In this document: piece after piece, positions 61,164 through 64,000 of the stretch
Position numbering within the stretch: position 1 is the first letter of the stretch
How the letters are laid out: each line of letters opens with the position of its first letter
Assembly (NCBI RefSeq): GCF_015350905.1
Contig: NZ_JADKRZ010000002.1
Coordinates: 620,001-684,000 of the forward strand
Direction of reading: 5' to 3'
Source of the DNA: Curtobacterium sp. VKM Ac-2865
GTDB lineage: Bacteria; Actinomycetota; Actinomycetes; Actinomycetales; Microbacteriaceae
DNA length: 64,000 nucleotides
Made by a program: the position numbers and the translations under genes
The notes under the pieces: generated by a model
The model's database searches: none
What the model saw: only the letters and a program-made list of their open reading frames with translations
What the model was told of the DNA's origin: nothing

Positions 61164-61398
61164 GGTGGCTCCTCCTGGGTCGAACGGACGGGGGCGAACG
61201 GACGGGGCCTCCAGGCTAGGGCCGCCACGGCTGCCGGGACCGGCCACGGGGCCAGCGCTTTCCGGCCTGCACAACGCGGGGCGAGCCTCCCGTCCGGTCC
61301 CCGCCGCGTGTCGGCCGGGTCGACGGGGACCGTCCAGCGTTCGCTCGCTACCCTGCTGAGGTGCCGTCTGCTCTGCCCGCACGACGTGGGACACACAC

Positions 61399-62640
61399 GT
61401 GACCCGCCTCGACGGGACCCTGCCGCAGTCGATCGCGACCGGTCGACGCCGCGCGATCGACGCCGTGGCGAGCCTGCCGGCGTGGGCGGCCGTGCTGCTG
61501 GTCTGGACCGGCGGCCGTCTCGCGTCGACGCTCTGGCTCGCGCTGGCGTACCCGCTGATGGCGCGGTCGCAGCCGGAGAACGCGATCTGGGGGAACGAGC
61601 ACGGGTTCCTGCGGTTCCTGACGTCCTGGGACGGCCAGTACTACGAGCAGATCTCCTTGCACGGGTACCCGACGACGCTGCCGCTCGACGCCGCCGGGCA
61701 CGTCGCGCAGAACGCCTGGGCGTTCCTGCCCGCGTTCCCCTTCACCATCCGGCTGCTGACCGTGTCGACCGGGCTGCCGTTCGACGTCGGCGCGCCGGCC
61801 GTGGCCGTGATCGCCGGGTTCGTCGCCGCGTTGCTCCTGCACCGGCTCGTCCGCGAGCGTGCCGGGCACGCTGCCGCCATGTGGGCGGTCTTCTTCTTCA
61901 CGTGCGGACCGCTGTCCTTCCTGCTGCAGGTCGGGTACGCGGAGAGCACGTTCCTCGCGCTGACCTTCGGCGCGCTCCTGGCGCTGGAGCACCGGCGGTA
62001 CGGGCTGCTGACCCTGCTCGGGGTCGCCGCCGCCTTCACCCGGCCGGGGGCCCTGGCGCTGCCGCTGACGCTCGGCGTGATCACCGTCATGCGACTGGTC
62101 CAGCTGCGCCGCGGGTCCGACCGCGTGCTCGACGGGTTCCCGCTCGGCGAACTGCTGCGGGTCGTCGGGGCCGGCGTGACGATGGTGCTGGCCGGGCTCG
62201 CGTGGCCGGTCGTCGCCGCCCACGTGACCGGGCAGCCGGACGCCTACCTGGCCACGGAGATGTCCTGGTGGGTGAACTTCATCGGTCGTGTCGAGTTCAT
62301 GCCGCTGACGCCGTGGTTCCTGACGACGGCGAAGTGGCTCGGCGTCGGCGGGGTCCTCATCGTGGTCGGGCTGCTCGTCGGGTACCCGCTGTGGCTGCTG
62401 CGGCGGTCGACCCGCACGCTGGGCACCACGACGCTGGTGTTCTCGGGGGCGTACGCGCTCTACGTCTTCGCGGTGTCGCTGCCGATGGCCTCGACCCCGC
62501 GGCTGCTCATGCCGCTCGCGCCGTTGCTCGGGTCGCCCGAGCTCGTCGCGACGCCGTGGATGCGTCGGACCCTGGTGACCTGCGCGGTGCTCGGGCAGCC
62601 GGTGCTCGTCGCGGTGCTGTGGCTGCTCGGCCCTCCGTGA
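61399..62640 (+). CDS. PIG-V-like polytopic mannosyltransferase
   Basis: A 413-residue membrane glycosyltransferase. The luminal-loop motif FLTSWDGQYYEQISLHGYP is typical of the GPI mannosyltransferase 2 (PIG-V) family as found in actinobacteria, which use polyprenyl-phosphate-mannose for protein or lipid mannosylation. Eight to ten hydrophobic segments are present. A TACCCT box at 61349-61354 lies 45 nt before the GTG start. It diverges from ridA and has no obvious partner gene. Confidence 0.85.
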   Translation: MTRLDGTLPQSIATGRRRAIDAVASLPAWAAVLLVWTGGRLASTLWLALAYPLMARSQPENAIWGNEHGFLRFLTSWDGQYYEQISLHGYPTTLPLDAAGHVAQNAWAFLPAFPFTIRLLTVSTGLPFDVGAPAVAVIAGFVAALLLHRLVRERAGHAAAMWAVFFFTCGPLSFLLQVGYAESTFLALTFGALLALEHRRYGLLTLLGVAAAFTRPGALALPLTLGVITVMRLVQLRRGSDRVLDGFPLGELLRVVGAGVTMVLAGLAWPVVAAHVTGQPDAYLATEMSWWVNFIGRVEFMPLTPWFLTTAKWLGVGGVLIVVGLLVGYPLWLLRRSTRTLGTTTLVFSGAYALYVFAVSLPMASTPRLLMPLAPLLGSPELVATPWMRRTLVTCAVLGQPVLVAVLWLLGPP

Positions 62641-62648
62641 GGACGCAC

Positions 62649-62672
62649 GTGGCCGCACGCGCGTGCGGCCAC
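62649..62672. terminator. Terminator of the mannosyltransferase gene
   Basis: A perfect 24-nt palindrome with arms GTGGCCGCACGC and GCGTGCGGCCAC, 8 nt after the stop codon. Confidence 0.75.
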
Positions 62673-62756
62673 GGCGGAGCGGCGGCGCGGCCGCGCCGGG
62701 CAGGCGCTCGGTGCGAGGGTGACCACCCTGTGCGAGCCCGTCGGGCTGCACGGCGT

Positions 62757-62804
62757 GGGGAACCTCGCACCGGCCGCGTGATCGCGCACGGTGCGAGGTC
62801 CCCC
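62757..62804. repeat. Inverted repeat with GGTGCGAGGT arms
   Basis: GGGGAACCTCGCACCG pairs with CGGTGCGAGGTCCCC; a third GGTGCGAGG half site lies at 62710-62718. It probably terminates the convergent minus-strand gene, whose stop lies 6 nt beyond. Confidence 0.6.
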
Positions 62805-62809
62805 GCCCG

Positions 62810-63301
62810 CTAGAGCTCGACCGTCCCGTGGCTTCCGACGTCGGGTGTGGACTCCTTGCCGAGCGCGGCCTTCATCGTCTGCACGAGGGTGCCGACCGTG
62901 CCGGTGTCCTGCGTCCAGTACTCGACCGAGTCACCCTCGACGGTGAGGAGCCGGATCGAGGGGTCGTCGCGTCCGTCCGGGAACCAGGCCTCGGCGAACG
63001 GCGACCACAGCTCGTCGATGACCGAGTCGTCCTGCGTGACGGTGGCCGTCCCCGCGATGGAGAGGTACCCGCCCTGCGACTCGATCGCGACGTTGACGTG
63101 CGGGTTCCTGGCGATGTCGGCGACCTTCTCGCTGCCGTCCTGCACCAGGAAGCGCAGGGTCCGGTGGAAGGTCTTGTCCTGCACCGCGAGTGGTCGGGCA
63201 TGCAGGGACCCGTCCTCGCTGACCGTGGTCAGGAGGGCTGTTCGGGCTCCGTGGACGATGTCCGAGATGGCGGCGAGCTGGTCTGCCTGCGTGTCGGTCA
63301 T
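62810..63301 (-). CDS. Pyridoxamine 5'-phosphate oxidase-fold protein (general stress protein 26-like)
   Basis: A 163-residue split-barrel flavin-binding protein. The pattern ALLTTVSEDGSLHARPLAVQ, then LRFLVQDGSEKVADIARNPH with VNVAIESQGGYLSIAGTATV and LWSPFAEAWFPDGRDDPSIR, matches the stress protein 26 (YdaG) subgroup rather than true PdxH. It probably binds FMN or F420-like cofactors; the reaction is unknown. AAGGAG 4 nt upstream fixes the ATG at 63301. Confidence 0.88.
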   Translation of the reverse strand: MTDTQADQLAAISDIVHGARTALLTTVSEDGSLHARPLAVQDKTFHRTLRFLVQDGSEKVADIARNPHVNVAIESQGGYLSIAGTATVTQDDSVIDELWSPFAEAWFPDGRDDPSIRLLTVEGDSVEYWTQDTGTVGTLVQTMKAALGKESTPDVGSHGTVEL

Positions 63302-63485
63302 GGTGCTCCTTCGCATCGAGTGCCCCGTTGCACCGACCTGGCCGGGCAACCCGGGGGCGTACCGTTCGGGTCAGTCTGCCCCTCCACCCTGGACACGTCC
63401 AGCACGCGGACCGGTGGCCTCACCCCGGCCGGGAGGCCCGGCTCGACTCCGTCACGCAGGCTGCGGACCGCGCGGGCCGGGTCCG

Positions 63486-64000
63486 TCAGGCGGGCTCGTG
63501 GATGGTCGTCTCGACGTCGACGACCTGCGGGATGCGGGGCATCGACGCGAAGCCGAACCGCACGGGCGGGTCGAGCGGCGCCAGCTCGCCGAGCGGCTCC
63601 CCCGCCCAGGTCCCGCGCACGCCGGTGACGTCGTGCGCCCCGGTCACGCCGTAGTACTCGCGGCGGCCGTTGCCCGCCGAGCCCGCGGTGCCGGCACCGG
63701 GCGCGATGAGCCGTGCTACCGGGTTGATCGCCCGGAGCCACCGGGGGTCGCGGGCGATCGGCTTCGGCACGACGCGGAGCAGCCGACCGAGCGGCGAGAT
63801 GGTGCCGACGTCGATCGTCGCGCGGAGCTGTCCGGCGTCGAGCTCCAGGCCGGACGCCGTGCGTCGGGCGGTGACGGGCAGGACGTCGACCGCGTCGAAC
63901 TGGTAGGTGCCGGAGACGTAGGCCGCGACGATCTCGTCCGGGGCGAGCAGCACGCTCGACCCGTCCGGCAACTCCACGAAGACGTCGGTGAACGCTCCGA
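63486..64000 (-). CDS. C-terminal part of a gene of unknown function, cut by the window edge
   Basis: The minus-strand frame stays open to the window end and reads ...FTDVFVELPDGSSVLL before the visible part, so the start lies outside. Visible are about 171 residues of mixed beta-rich sequence (ISPLGRLLRVVPKPIARDPR, GRREYYGVTGAHDVTGVRGT) without TM segments or a known catalytic motif. An internal GTG at 63977 could be a start but has no ribosome binding site. I do not recognise the family. A 184-nt gap separates it from the stress-protein gene. Confidence 0.65.
   Translation of the reverse strand, partial: GAFTDVFVELPDGSSVLLAPDEIVAAYVSGTYQFDAVDVLPVTARRTASGLELDAGQLRATIDVGTISPLGRLLRVVPKPIARDPRWLRAINPVARLIAPGAGTAGSAGNGRREYYGVTGAHDVTGVRGTWAGEPLGELAPLDPPVRFGFASMPRIPQVVDVETTIHEPA

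Overview
This is a high-GC (roughly 70% or more) actinobacterial chromosome segment, most likely from Curtobacterium or a close relative in the Microbacteriaceae. That is inferred from gene content: a mycobacterial-type 32-residue bS22 ribosomal protein, an archaeal-type AspRS without the GAD domain, the paired DUF5997 and LysR-substrate-binding genes, an MSMEG_6728-type protein, and many leaderless starts with a TANNNT box 6-8 nt before the start codon. Genes fill nearly the whole window in short operons on both strands. I see no rRNA, tRNA, prophage, insertion sequence or CRISPR array.

Layout. 1-9.6 kb: housekeeping and stress genes (AspRS, a glutaredoxin-like protein, bS22, small regulators, KtrB/KtrA potassium uptake, proC, a cation-diffusion facilitator, tadA, upp, a winged-helix regulator with a leaderless 39-codon ORF upstream). 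9.7-22.7 kb: a candidate small RNA, a MarR-photolyase-serine hydrolase operon, a PfkB kinase, a TetR regulator, superoxide dismutase, a flavin reductase, a non-coding tandem repeat, a DHA2-type exporter, and a LacI gene with an unusual MocA/aldo-keto reductase fusion preceded by two matching palindromes. 22.7-24.8 kb: riboflavin genes ribE-ribB-ribH behind an FMN riboswitch. 24.9-28.8 kb: an MprF-like aminoacyl-lipid synthase with a membrane-anchored hydrolase. 28.9-32.3 kb: two secreted proteins, one an eight-repeat chaplin-like protein with an LAYTG sorting signal. 32.4-39.3 kb: small enzymes and regulators (ElaA-type GNAT, Lrp, DJ-1/PfpI, Tag, AroQ, FMN reductase). 39.4-45.2 kb: NAD synthesis (nrtR-nadA-nadB-nadC-nifS). 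45.4-55.2 kb: acylphosphatase, a second DHA2 exporter, an alditol oxidase, a 2H phosphoesterase, the MetQNI importer, a repeat-rich spacer, an EEP-family protein and a third DHA2 exporter. 55.4-61.2 kb: a D-amino-acid/keto-acid catabolic cluster (PLP D-amino-acid lyase, IclR, PfkB kinase, KDPG-type aldolase, D-aminoacylase, convergent RidA). 61.4-64 kb: a PIG-V-like mannosyltransferase, a stress-type flavin-binding protein and a truncated unknown gene.

The most unusual content is the chaplin-like surface protein with its secreted neighbour, the MocA-AKR fusion under probable LacI control, a candidate leader peptide and a candidate sRNA, and several families of palindromic or tandem intergenic repeats. 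One of these repeat motifs also occurs inside three coding sequences. Functional calls rest on reading conserved motifs by eye; no database search was possible.
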